From Paeniglutamicibacter psychrophenolicus (GTDB lineage Bacteria > Actinomycetota > Actinomycetes > Actinomycetales > Micrococcaceae): a DNA stretch of 64,000 nucleotides. Position 1 is the stretch's first letter, and the number at the start of each line of letters is the position of its first letter. Both the position numbers and the translations under genes were made by a program. Of the stretch, positions 9,581 through 21,459 are shown in pieces. The stretch covers positions 1 to 64,000 of the forward strand of contig NZ_JAUSSH010000013.1 in NCBI RefSeq assembly GCF_030812255.1. The letters run 5' to 3'. The notes beneath the pieces were generated by a model that was not told the DNA's origin, did not search any database, and saw nothing but the letters and a program-made list of their open reading frames with translations.

Positions 9581-10831
9581 TCACTTCGACGGGGCCAAAC
9601 GGCGCAGAAACGGCGCCCTGCCCTTGATCCGTTGCCCGGCGAGGGCGGCGATGGCCACCCGCAGGGCCGCATGCGGGGCGATCTCCGCCAGCGCGCTTCC
9701 GGCCAGCAGCGCGGCGTCCACCGCCGCGGGGTCGTGGGGCAGGTAGCCGGCGATCGGCAGCCCGGGACCGAACCGCGCCCAGGTCTCGGCCAGCCCCTGG
9801 CGCGGGGAGGCGCCGGCGTTGGCCGCGGAGACCTTGTTGAAGAGCACCGTGACCGGCAGTGCCCCGAGCACCTCGTGCATTTCCTCCAGGCCCCTGATCA
9901 GACGCGGGACCCCGATGCTGTCGGCCGCCCCGACGGCATGGATCTCGTCGGCGATGCGCAGCATCGCGGCGGTCACCCCGTTGCGTTGCGGGGCGGCGGT
10001 GTCGAAGGAAAGCTCCTCGTCGAGTTCCAGCGGCGCCGCAACATCGATCACGATCGTGTCGCAGACCTCCTGCAGCGCCAGGACCGCGCGGCGCAGCGCG
10101 GTGGGGCGCAGTTCCGGCCAGCGGCTGGCCCGCGGCAGCCCGGTGGCCACGCGCATCCGGGCCCCGGCAATCAGCACCGGCGCACAGATCCGCTCGAGCT
10201 TCGCCGCGTCGAACCGCCCGGAGTCCACGGTGCGGCAGATCTGCGCGATGCCCGCGGCCTCGTCGAGCAGGCCAAGCTGCACGGCCTGGGAGGCCCCATA
10301 GGTGTCGGCATCCAGCAGCACCACTTCCTGATCCCCCAGCGCGCATTCCACGGCGTAGTTCAGCGCCAGCAGGGAGCGGCCCGGGGAACCCACGGGGCCC
10401 CAGAAAACCACCACGCGCGCCCGCTTCCGGGCCGGCGTCCCCGGCTCTTCTCCCGCCGCGGCCGGATCGGCGCCGCGCTCCCGGTGCCCCAGCTCGGCCC
10501 GGGCCCGGGCGACCAGGGTGCCCAGCTCCGGGGCGGTGCAGCCGGTTCCCGCCACGTAGGCGCCCGCCGCCCCGAGCCGCTTGCCCTGGGCCGCGTCGTC
10601 GCAGAGCACCAGCACCGGGACCCCGCGCTCGATCATCGCATCGATGTCGTGGGTTTCGACCTCCACCGGCGGCCCGGCCAGGATCGCCGCGTCGGCCATC
10701 CCGGTCTCGCAAAGCGCGATGGCCTCGGACATCTCGGTGCAACTGCGGGCCACCGTGAGCACCCCGCGGTGGCTCTCGAGCCTGTCAACCACCGTGCCGT
10801 CGTCCCCGTGCACCACCACCGAGATGTTCAT
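9581..10831 (-). CDS. MinD/CpaE-like ATPase, pilus-assembly type
   Basis: A 416-residue protein with a receiver-like N-terminal half (about 1-115) and a ParA/MinD-type ATPase domain (about 138-400), the architecture of CpaE/TadZ proteins that place Flp pilus machines at the cell pole. The expected deviant Walker A (KGGxGKS) is altered to GPVGSPGRS: the signature lysine is missing and arginine stands in place of the P-loop lysine. The Walker B-like strands VVLLDAD and TIVIDVAAP are present. ATP hydrolysis may therefore be weak or lost. The ATG overlaps the stop of the upstream SAF-domain gene (ATGA), so the two are translationally coupled. The other tad genes in the window lie 50 kb away. Confidence 0.75.
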   Translation of the reverse strand: MNISVVVHGDDGTVVDRLESHRGVLTVARSCTEMSEAIALCETGMADAAILAGPPVEVETHDIDAMIERGVPVLVLCDDAAQGKRLGAAGAYVAGTGCTAPELGTLVARARAELGHRERGADPAAAGEEPGTPARKRARVVVFWGPVGSPGRSLLALNYAVECALGDQEVVLLDADTYGASQAVQLGLLDEAAGIAQICRTVDSGRFDAAKLERICAPVLIAGARMRVATGLPRASRWPELRPTALRRAVLALQEVCDTIVIDVAAPLELDEELSFDTAAPQRNGVTAAMLRIADEIHAVGAADSIGVPRLIRGLEEMHEVLGALPVTVLFNKVSAANAGASPRQGLAETWARFGPGLPIAGYLPHDPAAVDAALLAGSALAEIAPHAALRVAIAALAGQRIKGRAPFLRRLAPSK

Positions 10832-11484
10832 GAGGCACTGGCCCCGGGGTTGAAGACCACGGTGATCCGCGCGTCGTTGGCCATGGCCTCGAGCAGGTCC
10901 GCCAGCCCGCTGTCAACCACCAGGATCTCGACCAGCGTTCCGGCCGTTCCGCCGAAGCCGGTGGCCCGTTCGGTGCGGCCGGTGACCTCGGCCGAGGGCA
11001 GCAGCAGGGTCGGCGGGGCGTAGGCATTGGCGGTCCGGTCCTTCAGCGAGACCCAGACATCGACATGGGCCCCGGAGGTGATCGCCGCCGGCAGGGCATC
11101 GGGCAGGTCGATGGACACCGGGCGGCGGTTGGTTCCGTCGTCCAGCCCCAGGGAGCTGCGCGGGAGCAGCTGTCCGGCGCGGACCAGCGAATTGGCCCGC
11201 GTGCCCTCAAGCAGGGAGGGATCCGCAGGCACGTAGCGCTCCTCGAGCGCATCGAGCTTCACGTTCACCACATTGAGCTTCTCCGCGGTGATTTCCTCGC
11301 CCAGGGAGATGTCGGCCTTGGCCGAGTACATGGGCGTGGTGCGGTCCAGGGAACTGGTCAGGGCCACGACCCCGACGCAGGAGGCCAACACGATCAGGAT
11401 GCCCAGCAGCAGCCGCGGGTCCTTCCAGCTGGGCCTTCCCAGCCTGCTGGCCGCTGCCGCCGCCGCTTCGTGGGCCTTGTCCAT
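10828..11484 (-). CDS. SAF-domain membrane protein (CpaB/RcpC-like)
   Basis: A 218-residue protein with a short cytoplasmic N-terminus, one membrane helix (about residues 24-46, LLLGILIVLASCVGVVAL), and then an exported SAF domain (about 60-125, with GEEITAEKLNVVNV and the later LVRAGQLLPRSSL). CpaB/RcpC proteins have this domain order and help assemble Flp pili at the envelope. The start is ATG 11484, with GGAGG about 12 bases upstream. A longer upstream frame exists but has no start signal. The stop overlaps the ATPase gene by four bases, so this is a two-gene operon. Confidence 0.75.
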   Translation of the reverse strand: MDKAHEAAAAAASRLGRPSWKDPRLLLGILIVLASCVGVVALTSSLDRTTPMYSAKADISLGEEITAEKLNVVNVKLDALEERYVPADPSLLEGTRANSLVRAGQLLPRSSLGLDDGTNRRPVSIDLPDALPAAITSGAHVDVWVSLKDRTANAYAPPTLLLPSAEVTGRTERATGFGGTAGTLVEILVVDSGLADLLEAMANDARITVVFNPGASAS

Positions 11485-11676
11485 GTCGAATATCCCCCTC
11501 CGCCATGACCCCGCCGATGCGCGGCCAGGGAGTCTTCCGCCTGGCTGCGCAGAAACGCGGGATGCTTCATCGGCGGAGGCGCGAGCCCCGCCGTTGTCCT
11601 TGGGGGCCACCATACGCCGTGCCGGCCGTGCGTGAGAAGGGGGCGGGCCCGGCTGTGGACGACGCCGACGGGGGCC

Positions 11677-12222
11677 TCATTCCTCGCGGCGCACCCTGGC
11701 CACGGCGGAAAACGGGATCACGCACCGTCCGTGGACGGCAGGTGCACGGCGGAATTCGTCGCGCTCGTGCAGCGCCACCTCGACAAAATCCTGGCCCACC
11801 TGGTCCAGGGTTCCGCTGGCCAGCTGCTGCCCGTCGGTTCCGCCGATGCCCACCCTGGCACGGTCCCGCACCAGCACGCGCAGGGCCTGGGAGAAGCCGA
11901 CCCGCCGCTCCCCCGGCTCCGGGTTCCGGCCCGGCTCCCGCCCGGACCACCAGGCCAGCGCACGGAAGGGAACGAGTTCCTCGGTGCCGCCGTGGCGCAG
12001 CATCAGCCAGTCCTTGCCGAGGGAGGCAAGCTGTCCGCCCAGGCGTTCGGCGCCGAGCAGCTGCACATCGACCCGTGTGTCCAGGTGCCGTGCCAGGCGC
12101 TGGACCAGCGTCTGGCGGGCGCGTTCGATCCGGACGAATTCCTGGATTTCGCTGGCCTGGTCGCGGGCGGCCTCGGCCTCGAATTGTGCTTCCAGGTCGG
12201 CGAAAAGCGATTCCCATCTCAT
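11677..12222 (-). CDS. Conserved actinobacterial hypothetical protein
   Basis: A 181-residue soluble protein that I recognise only as a conserved Micrococcaceae hypothetical. The N-terminal 45 residues are acidic and helical (MRWESLFADLEAQFEAEAAR), followed by a beta-rich part with repeated small motifs (VDVQLLGAERLGGQL, DWLMLRH, VEVALHERDEFRR) reminiscent of a compact barrel. There is no signal peptide or membrane segment. TAGGGT (12229-12234) lies six bases upstream of the ATG with no ribosome binding site, so the mRNA is probably leaderless. It is convergent with nothing and divergent from the LysM gene, so a bidirectional promoter lies between 12223 and 12341. Confidence 0.7.
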   Translation of the reverse strand: MRWESLFADLEAQFEAEAARDQASEIQEFVRIERARQTLVQRLARHLDTRVDVQLLGAERLGGQLASLGKDWLMLRHGGTEELVPFRALAWWSGREPGRNPEPGERRVGFSQALRVLVRDRARVGIGGTDGQQLASGTLDQVGQDFVEVALHERDEFRRAPAVHGRCVIPFSAVARVRREE

Positions 12223-12341
12223 GGGCCCACCCTAGATGCCCAAAAGTTTCGCGCCTACCCCTAGATTCCTCGTGCACGAAGTGTCATCATGCTGTTACAA
12301 ACAGATGCAAACAACATCAAATGACATCAAAGAAGGTCAAG

Positions 12342-13124
12342 ATGCGTTCACAAACAGCCCGCGACACCCTGGCACTCGTGGCCGCGGCCGTCCTGTCGCT
12401 GGGCATGCTCGGGGCCAGCATCGTGCTGTGGCGCTCCCTGCAGGAGCGCGCCGGCACCGGCACCCGGCTCGATGCGTGGTCCCTGGAACGGCTCACCGGC
12501 CTGGCCATCGGATTGCTGGGTGCGGCGTCCGTCGCTTGGCTGTTGTTGTGTCTGGCCCTGGCCCTGGCCGCCCGTCTCCTCGCCGCCTGCGGGCACCGGC
12601 GTCGCGGTGCAGCCTTGGCGGCACTCGTCCCCGGATTCGTCGCCCGGGTGGTGCTGGCCGGGTTCGGCGGTTCCATCGTGCTGGCCGGATGCGCCACCGC
12701 CACCGCCACCGCCGCGGCCCCGGCGGCCGTTGCCGCGCCGCTGACACCGGCCCAGCACCTCCAGGCCTCGATCGGCGGGCAGCACGAGCGCCAGGCCGGC
12801 CCGCGACAGCCGGAGGCCACCGGGCCGAAGGGCACCGAAACCGAACTGCTCAGTCCCGGATTCATCCCGCACCGGGTCCCGCTGCCGCTGGCCCGGCTGG
12901 CCGGCGGAACCACCCGCACGCTTGAGGAGGTCGTGGTCCGGCCCGGAGACAGCCTCTGGGCCATTGCCGCTCGCCACCTGCCCTCAAGCGCCGGCCCCGA
13001 AGACATCGCCGCGGCCTGGCCGCTGTGGTTCGCCGCGAACCGCCGATTGATCGGCCCCGACCCCGACAGGCTCGAGGTCGGCATGGTGCTCCAGGCTCCG
13101 CGGGCCACGTCCCTGAAGTCCTGA
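12342..13124 (+). CDS. Membrane protein with C-terminal LysM domain
   Basis: A 260-residue protein with three hydrophobic segments in the first 125 residues (about 10-30, 50-80 and 95-120), a low-complexity Ala/Thr/Pro linker, and one C-terminal LysM-type domain (about 195-258: VVVRPGDSLWAIAARHL ... NRRLIGPDPDRLEVGMVLQ). LysM domains bind the glycan of peptidoglycan, so the C-terminus is probably outside. The chosen ATG has AGAAGGT five bases upstream; ATG 12321 is possible but lacks such a site. It is followed at 58 bases by the Rv3235-like gene, probably in one operon. Confidence 0.8.
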   Translation: MRSQTARDTLALVAAAVLSLGMLGASIVLWRSLQERAGTGTRLDAWSLERLTGLAIGLLGAASVAWLLLCLALALAARLLAACGHRRRGAALAALVPGFVARVVLAGFGGSIVLAGCATATATAAAPAAVAAPLTPAQHLQASIGGQHERQAGPRQPEATGPKGTETELLSPGFIPHRVPLPLARLAGGTTRTLEEVVVRPGDSLWAIAARHLPSSAGPEDIAAAWPLWFAANRRLIGPDPDRLEVGMVLQAPRATSLKS

Positions 13125-13182
13125 ACCCGATTGCACACACCGCCCTCCACCGTCGAAGCCATCCGCCCACCAGGAGTCCACC

Positions 13183-13862
13183 ATGTCCATCACCGCCCTC
13201 GATCCGGCCCCTTCCGACACCGCACCGACGCTCGTCCAGGCAAACCTCTTCACCGCACCGGACCCCGCAGCGGTGGATCCGACCCCCATACGGCGGTTTC
13301 CGGAGGCCTTCGGCCCCGGTCCGGACCGGCGCGGGAAGCGCTGCCCGGGCCAGAAACCGGGCACCGAGACACCGGCGCGCAGCCTCCCGGAGCAGGTTCG
13401 GCTCGACGAGGATTTCCGCGCGGACAACGAACACGATTTCGCTGACGGGCTGCGTCCCAAGCCGCCCACGGCCGCCGCCCGGGCGGTTGCCGAGAAGCTC
13501 TTCCCGCCCATGGACGGGCTGCTGGCCCCGGCCGAATCCGTGGCAGCGGTCGTGCACGCGGCCGCACCGGCGGTGCTGGAGGTACTGGCCGGAGCACGCC
13601 CCGCACGCCAGCTGCTGCGCGCCCTGAGCCCGGAGTGCATGCTGAAGCTCGACCACCACATGCGACTCGGCGCGATCCAGCGACCCGACCCCACCTCCCG
13701 CTGCTATTCCAACCCGCGGGTGCTGCGGATGCGCATCACCCAGGTCCTGCCCCTGGTCTTCGAGGCGGCGGTGATCATCCGGGACATGCAAAACGTCCGT
13801 GCCGCCGCTCTAAGGATCGAACGGTGGCACGGACGTTGGCAGGTTACTGCACTGGAGATCGG

Positions 13863-13866
<4 letters not shown>
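13183..13866 (+). CDS. Rv3235-family (DUF6459-like) protein
   Basis: A 227-residue protein. The first 95 residues are proline- and charge-rich and probably disordered. The C-terminal 110 residues form a conserved domain ending in [23 protein letters not shown], the pattern of Rv3235-family proteins. The function is unknown. It is preceded by AGGAG eight bases before the ATG. Its TAG stop interlocks with the secA stop on the other strand through the palindrome CTAG (13863-13866), so the two genes converge with a four-base overlap. An Rv3235 homologue near secA agrees with the order in Mycobacterium tuberculosis. Confidence 0.75.
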
Positions 13867-16589
<2,723 letters not shown>

Positions 16590-16630
16590 GAGGCAGCTCC
16601 CAAATCTCTCGCACAGGATTTCTGGCGTGT

Positions 16631-17887
16631 TCAGTCTACGTGAGAGATTGGTTTCACTTGTGGCTTTTGGCTGGATTCGGGCGAGCTTAGTGAAAACTCC
16701 AAGGCTGCTGCCAGATTCCCGTGTGCCGAAACCACGACTTCGTCGAGACCCAGCCAACGCGCCATGAGCCGCAATTCGGCCGCCAGCTCCGCCGCGGTGT
16801 TCCCCGGCGCGCCGGGCTCGGCGAAGGCGCCACGGACCAACAGCCTGCCCGTGGCCCGCTCTGCCTTCAAATCCACGCGGGCCACCAGCGCATCGCCCAG
16901 CAGAAACGGCAGCACGTAGTACCCGTAGACGCGCTTGGCCGCGGGCGTGTAGATCTCCAGGCGGTAGGTGAAGCCGAACAGCTTCTCGATCCGGCGGCGG
17001 TTGAAGACCATCGAGTCGAAGGGACCCAATAGCGACCTGGCGTGCGAGCGACGGGGAATGACGGTTCCGGGCAACAGGTAGAACGTGTCCTTCAGGCCCG
17101 CCACGCCCACCGTTTCGAGGGCTCCGCCGGCGGCGAGGTCTTGCAGCACCGCGGCGCTTTCACGCAACGGGAGCCGGAAATAGTCGGCCAGGCAATGCAC
17201 GCTGCCAATACCGTGTGCCCCGGCGGCAGCCAGCAGCAGCCGCTCCATGCCCTGGCGCCGGTCGTTCCCGGCCGGGGGTACGGGTGCTTCGGGGAACACC
17301 TGGTGCAGGGCGGTGTAGCGGCGCTCAAATGCGCCGTTGCGGCCCTCGGTGCTGATCATTCCCTCGGCAAACAATGCCTCCAGGGCGCGCTTGACCGCGG
17401 ACCAGTTCCAGCCCCACGAGTCGTTGTCCCTGGTCTGTTCGTGGCCCAGTTCGGCGGCGGCTTCCCGCGAGGTGCGGGACCTGCCGTCGGCAAGCAGCCG
17501 AAGGATCCGGTGGGCCAGGACGCGCCCGTCGTCGTCGATGGCCTTCATGCTGCCGGGCCAGGAGCGCTGCTGCCACGGGACCAGGTCCCTGAAGTGGTCG
17601 CTGCGCACCAGCGAGGCCTCGTGCGCCCAGTACTCAACCACCCTGCGCGGTTTTTGCACCGCGAGTGCGTCCAGCAGCTCCGGGGCGTAAGGGCCCAGCC
17701 GCGAGAAGATCGGCAGGTATTGGGCCCTGGTGACGATGTTGACGGAGTCGATCTGGATCAGTTCCAGCCGGGCAAAGGCCCGGCCCACCGCACCCAGATT
17801 CACTGGTGCGGCGGGCCGGGGACGATGCAGCCCCTGGGCTGCGATGGCGATGCGACGGGCCTGCGCTGCGGAAAGAATCCTGCTCAT
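16631..17887 (-). CDS. YcaQ/AlkX-type DNA glycosylase (HTH_42 family)
   Basis: A 418-residue winged-helix protein of the HTH_42 (YcaQ/AlkZ) family, DNA glycosylases that remove bulky N-alkyl bases and unhook interstrand crosslinks. The catalytic motif is Q-I-D at residues 45-47 ([12 protein letters not shown]), the QxD form typical of YcaQ/AlkX and unlike the QxQ of AlkZ. Further family segments are [10 protein letters not shown] and [21 protein letters not shown]. It lies between hpf and secA but probably has its own promoter: TACGAT (17894-17899) is six bases upstream of the ATG with no ribosome binding site, suggesting a leaderless transcript. Confidence 0.87.
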   Translation of the reverse strand: MSRILSAAQARRIAIAAQGLHRPRPAAPVNLGAVGRAFARLELIQIDSVNIVTRAQYLPIFSRLGPYAPELLDALAVQKPRRVVEYWAHEASLVRSDHFRDLVPWQQRSWPGSMKAIDDDGRVLAHRILRLLADGRSRTSREAAAELGHEQTRDNDSWGWNWSAVKRALEALFAEGMISTEGRNGAFERRYTALHQVFPEAPVPPAGNDRRQGMERLLLAAAGAHGIGSVHCLADYFRLPLRESAAVLQDLAAGGALETVGVAGLKDTFYLLPGTVIPRRSHARSLLGPFDSMVFNRRRIEKLFGFTYRLEIYTPAAKRVYGYYVLPFLLGDALVARVDLKAERATGRLLVRGAFAEPGAPGNTAAELAAELRLMARWLGLDEVVVSAHGNLAAALEFSLSSPESSQKPQVKPISHVD

Positions 17888-17911
17888 GGTCCCATCGTAT
17901 GCGCCGTTGGG

Positions 17912-18628
17912 TCAGGCGTTGACTGGTTGCGGATCCGGGTCGCGGTAGCGACGGGTCTCCAGGGTGGATTCGTCGGTGGCCTCCGGATCCAGCGTGATGG
18001 TTCCGTAGGAGTACTGCTGGTTGCCCTTGGACTTCCGGGCGTAGACCACCGAGTGCGCCCCGGTTGCCGCGTCCACGAAGAGGTAGAAGGGGTGTCCGAT
18101 CATTTCCATGCGGTCAACGGCATCGTCGATGCTCATCGACTCCGCCGGGAAGACCTTGCGGCGGATCTCGATCGGCGGTGCGCCGTTCTCGGAGGCCTCG
18201 GCGGCCTGCCGGGTTTCCTCTTCCTGCTGTGCCAGACGCGTTGCTTCATGCAGCGGAAGCGAGCTGTTGGCCGGCTCCAGTCCGCTGGTTGCCTGGTGGA
18301 CTGCCTGGGGCGTCCGGGTGCCGTGGTGAACCTTGCGGCGGTCCCGGGCCTTGCGCAGACGCTCCAGGAGCTTGGCGAATGCGGTGTCGAAGGCAGCGAA
18401 CTTGTCCGCGGCCTTGGCCTCGGCACGGATCGCCGGCCCCCGTCCCAGAACCGTCAATTCGACGGTCAGGGCAGTCTCCGCATTGCGTGCGTGCTGCTCC
18501 TTGGTGACCTTGATGTCCAAGCGCTGGATCTTGGTTGCAAGCTGATCGACCTTGTCGATCTTCTCGTCCACGTACTCGCGGAAGCGATCCGTAACACTGA
18601 CATTGCGCCCGTTGATCGTCATCTCCAT
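17912..18628 (-). CDS. hpf: Ribosome hibernation promoting factor, long form
   Basis: A 238-residue protein with an N-terminal S30AE domain (about 1-105, MTINGRNVSVTDRFREYVDEK) that binds the decoding centre, a linker, and the C-terminal dimerisation domain (about 180-235, IDDAVDRMEMIGHPFYLFVD). The long form makes 100S ribosome dimers in stationary phase. The ATG at 18628 has GGAGG five bases upstream; two more ATG codons at 18643/18640 are in frame but lack such a signal. It probably has its own promoter in the 18629-18779 gap. Position next to secA and comF is conserved in actinobacteria. Confidence 0.95.
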   Translation of the reverse strand: MEMTINGRNVSVTDRFREYVDEKIDKVDQLATKIQRLDIKVTKEQHARNAETALTVELTVLGRGPAIRAEAKAADKFAAFDTAFAKLLERLRKARDRRKVHHGTRTPQAVHQATSGLEPANSSLPLHEATRLAQQEEETRQAAEASENGAPPIEIRRKVFPAESMSIDDAVDRMEMIGHPFYLFVDAATGAHSVVYARKSKGNQQYSYGTITLDPEATDESTLETRRYRDPDPQPVNA

Positions 18629-18779
18629 GGTGTCCTCCATCATTGCTCAGGTGACACATCAGCGACCGAAGAAGTCACTCCTTCCGGCCGCTGAAGATGG
18701 GTTCCTTTCCCCTTGCGGGGTGCCCATACCTCACCCTATGACAGATGCAACGATAATCAAGGATGTTGGGATTATTACT

Positions 18780-19673
18780 TCATCGCGTTGCGCGAACTTG
18801 GCTTTTTTCATCCGGTGCGGGTGTTGCCGCGAGCACCGCCGCGCCGCACACCCTCAGCCCGGAACCGGCCAGGGCGCGGTGTGCCTCGGCCAAAGTCGCC
18901 CCGGTGGTGAGCACGTCGTCGACGAACAGCACCTGGGTGCCGGCGGCCGCAAGCCGTGCCAGCTGCGGCGTCACCGGTGCGTGCATCGTGCCGCGCACCG
19001 CGCCCCGGGCGCGCCTGCCCTTGCCCTTTTGCGCGGAGGTGAACTGCCTGGCCACCCGGTACCGGAGCAGGTGGGCCACCTGCACGCCGGCGGGCAGCAC
19101 CCGGGCCCGTCGCAACCTGGACAGCAGCAATCCCACCGGGAAGTACCCGCGCCGGGTCCTGGCCCGCAGCCGCGTGGGCACCGGGACCAGCACCACCGGG
19201 CGGCCCCGGTCCGCCAGGGTGTCCAGCGAGGCCAGTACCGCGCGGGCCAACGGCGGCACCAGGTACCTGCCCAGGGCCGGCATCTGGTGGTTCTTGAAGG
19301 CCAGGACGACGGCCGCCACTTCGTGCTCGTAGGCTCCGGCGGCAACCACCGGCATCGGTTCGAGGCACCCGTCCAACGGCAGGGCCTCGGCCCGGTGTTC
19401 GACCCTCCGCGGGTGCAGGCAGGAGGCACGCAACGCCCTGGCGCAGGAACCGCACACCACGGCGTCCGGACGCCGGCAACACACGCAATCCACCGGGAAC
19501 AGCAGTGCCGCGGTGCCGTGCAGGCCCGCTCGCGCGGCCCGGGCCGCGCGGTGCCCCCAGAGCGCATCAAGGAGCCGGGCCCGGGAACGTGCCGGGTCGC
19601 TGCGGGGAGCGGGCGACCCGCGGTACACGGCATCCGGGTCCGGCCGGATCCTGGGTTTCATGCCCTCCAGCAT
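18780..19673 (-). CDS. comF: ComF-family phosphoribosyltransferase-like protein
   Basis: A 297-residue ComF protein. It has an N-terminal zinc-type cysteine cluster (CVCCRRPDAVVCGSC, about residues 63-77) and a C-terminal phosphoribosyltransferase fold with the PRPP-type loop VLFVDDVLTTGATLAEA (about 248-264). ComF proteins are tied to DNA uptake in competent bacteria, but in actinobacteria the role is not settled. The first 50 residues are unusually arginine/alanine-rich. ATG 19673 and ATG 19661 are both possible starts; neither has a well-spaced ribosome binding site. The 130-base gap downstream separates it from hpf. Confidence 0.88.
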   Translation of the reverse strand: MLEGMKPRIRPDPDAVYRGSPAPRSDPARSRARLLDALWGHRAARAARAGLHGTAALLFPVDCVCCRRPDAVVCGSCARALRASCLHPRRVEHRAEALPLDGCLEPMPVVAAGAYEHEVAAVVLAFKNHQMPALGRYLVPPLARAVLASLDTLADRGRPVVLVPVPTRLRARTRRGYFPVGLLLSRLRRARVLPAGVQVAHLLRYRVARQFTSAQKGKGRRARGAVRGTMHAPVTPQLARLAAAGTQVLFVDDVLTTGATLAEAHRALAGSGLRVCGAAVLAATPAPDEKSQVRATR

Positions 19674-19743
19674 GCCCCCCGGGCCAGGCCCACTCGATGC
19701 CCGGTTGACCGGCTGTGGAGAACCGCGACCGGCGACCGGCCAC

Positions 19744-21459
19744 TCAGCCCGGGTAGGTCAGGTCCCGGACCATGATTTCCATTTCATGCCAGGAGCTGCC
19801 CACGCGCGTGTAGATCTTGTCCTTGGTCTCGGCGTACACCGGGCGGCGTTCCCCGGGACCGGCCGACAAATCGAGCATGCCCAGCAGCGGCAGGTACGTC
19901 ACGCGGGTGCCGGTCAGGCCGATTTCCTCCGCCGCCACCTTTTCGGTGGTGCTGGTTGCCGAGACGATGACCGAGACATCGGAGTTCCAGACCGCTTGGG
20001 TCACCGGAACCTCCGGATACAGCCTCTTGGGCGGGGCGAAGCCGCGCGGCGCGCCGTCGGCATCGCGCAGGATCCCGCTGATGGTCACGCTGGTTTCCCC
20101 GTCCTTGGAGGAGACGATCAGGGCGCGGGCCCCGTCCCGCGACACGCGCAGCGAGGAGACCTTGGCGTGCTCCAGCCAGCCGGCGGTGATCGGTCGGACC
20201 TTGCCGTTGAGCACGGTGTTTTCCGGCACCGCCAGGACGCTGGTGGTCGAGGAATTGTCGACGGTCCAGGTCCAGCCATGGGCATCCATGGAGGGTCGGA
20301 CCAGGTCCGTACCGGTGGCGACCACCGAGCTGCGGCCCTCCTCGTCGATGGCGACGAGCTTGGTCAGCGAGCCGTTCAGGAACGCATAGCGGTTCCCCTG
20401 CGGGCTCATCGCCGGCAGGCGCGGGTCGTAGCCGGAGATGTCCCCGATGCCGCCGACCAGCCGCAGCGACTTGCCCTTGAGGTAATACAGCGCCTTGTCC
20501 AGGACGCCGATCTGGGTGTCGGGGACCGGGGCGTTGACCTCGGCGACCTGGAAGTCGGGGTCCTTGGGCCCGATCTTGACCTCGGATTGCTCGTCGGTCA
20601 TCACCACCGAGCGCACGGTGCCCAGCCCGCCGAGGCTCAGGTCCAGTTGCTGCTGCATCTGCTGGCGGGAAAGCTCCGTCGAGTCCAGGAAGGTGGCGGA
20701 CTTCAAATCGACGGTGGCCCGCTGCGATTTGATCGGCACCGAGGACCGCACCAGCGAACTGCCCGGCGGGAACGCCGAAACCACCGCGTTTTCCAGGTAC
20801 GGCGCCGGGCCGGCCAGCAACGCCTCGACCATTACCGCTGCCACGCCCGTGCGGGTGGGGAACCAGCGCACGTCGGGCACCGCGTAGGCGTAGCTGACAT
20901 CGTAGAAGTACAGGGTCTGCGGGGCGAAGACGTGGCTGAAGCTGGCCTTGTCCAGCATGATGCCGTCGGGCAGCTGGGAAATGCGCCATTGTCCATCGAC
21001 CTTCGCCAGCGCCACGTCGACCGCCCGGGTGGTGTGCGCGGGCAATTCCGTCATGATGCCCGCGGCGTCGACCTCGGAGACGACCTCCATCTGGATGGTG
21101 AAGGTGTTGGGGTTGGTGCCGGGGATCACCGAGGGGCGGGCCTCGTAGACCAGGGTCCGCACCGAGCCCTTCCAGACCCCGCCCTGCTTGGGGTCCAGGA
21201 ATTGGCGGGCGGTCTTGTAGTCGTCCTGGGCGGCGATGCCGGCCTCGATGAACCCCTCGACGATCTCCCGGGGGGTGGCGTCGGGGGTCGGGCCGGGCAG
21301 GTTGAACTGCACGTTTCCGTCGGCATCGGTGCCGGAGCCGTCGAGCGCTATGGACTGGACCGGCGAGTTGCGCGGGATCTGCGAACACCCGGAGAGCACC
21401 AGCACGAAGCCCAGGAGCACGGCCAGCAGCATCCGGGGCGTTGGGCGGTTCCTAGTCAT
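19744..21459 (-). CDS. lpqB: Lipoprotein LpqB
   Basis: A 571-residue lipoprotein with a signal peptide and lipobox LVLSGC (cysteine near residue 25), a GerMN-type domain (about 195-310) and a C-terminal beta-propeller-like half. LpqB binds the sensor domain of MtrB and tunes MtrAB signalling during growth and division. The start is ATG 21459; the longer frame to 21510 lies inside mtrB and would spoil the signal peptide. It overlaps the mtrB stop by eight bases, so it is the last gene of mtrA-mtrB-lpqB. Confidence 0.95.
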   Translation of the reverse strand: MTRNRPTPRMLLAVLLGFVLVLSGCSQIPRNSPVQSIALDGSGTDADGNVQFNLPGPTPDATPREIVEGFIEAGIAAQDDYKTARQFLDPKQGGVWKGSVRTLVYEARPSVIPGTNPNTFTIQMEVVSEVDAAGIMTELPAHTTRAVDVALAKVDGQWRISQLPDGIMLDKASFSHVFAPQTLYFYDVSYAYAVPDVRWFPTRTGVAAVMVEALLAGPAPYLENAVVSAFPPGSSLVRSSVPIKSQRATVDLKSATFLDSTELSRQQMQQQLDLSLGGLGTVRSVVMTDEQSEVKIGPKDPDFQVAEVNAPVPDTQIGVLDKALYYLKGKSLRLVGGIGDISGYDPRLPAMSPQGNRYAFLNGSLTKLVAIDEEGRSSVVATGTDLVRPSMDAHGWTWTVDNSSTTSVLAVPENTVLNGKVRPITAGWLEHAKVSSLRVSRDGARALIVSSKDGETSVTISGILRDADGAPRGFAPPKRLYPEVPVTQAVWNSDVSVIVSATSTTEKVAAEEIGLTGTRVTYLPLLGMLDLSAGPGERRPVYAETKDKIYTRVGSSWHEMEIMVRDLTYPG

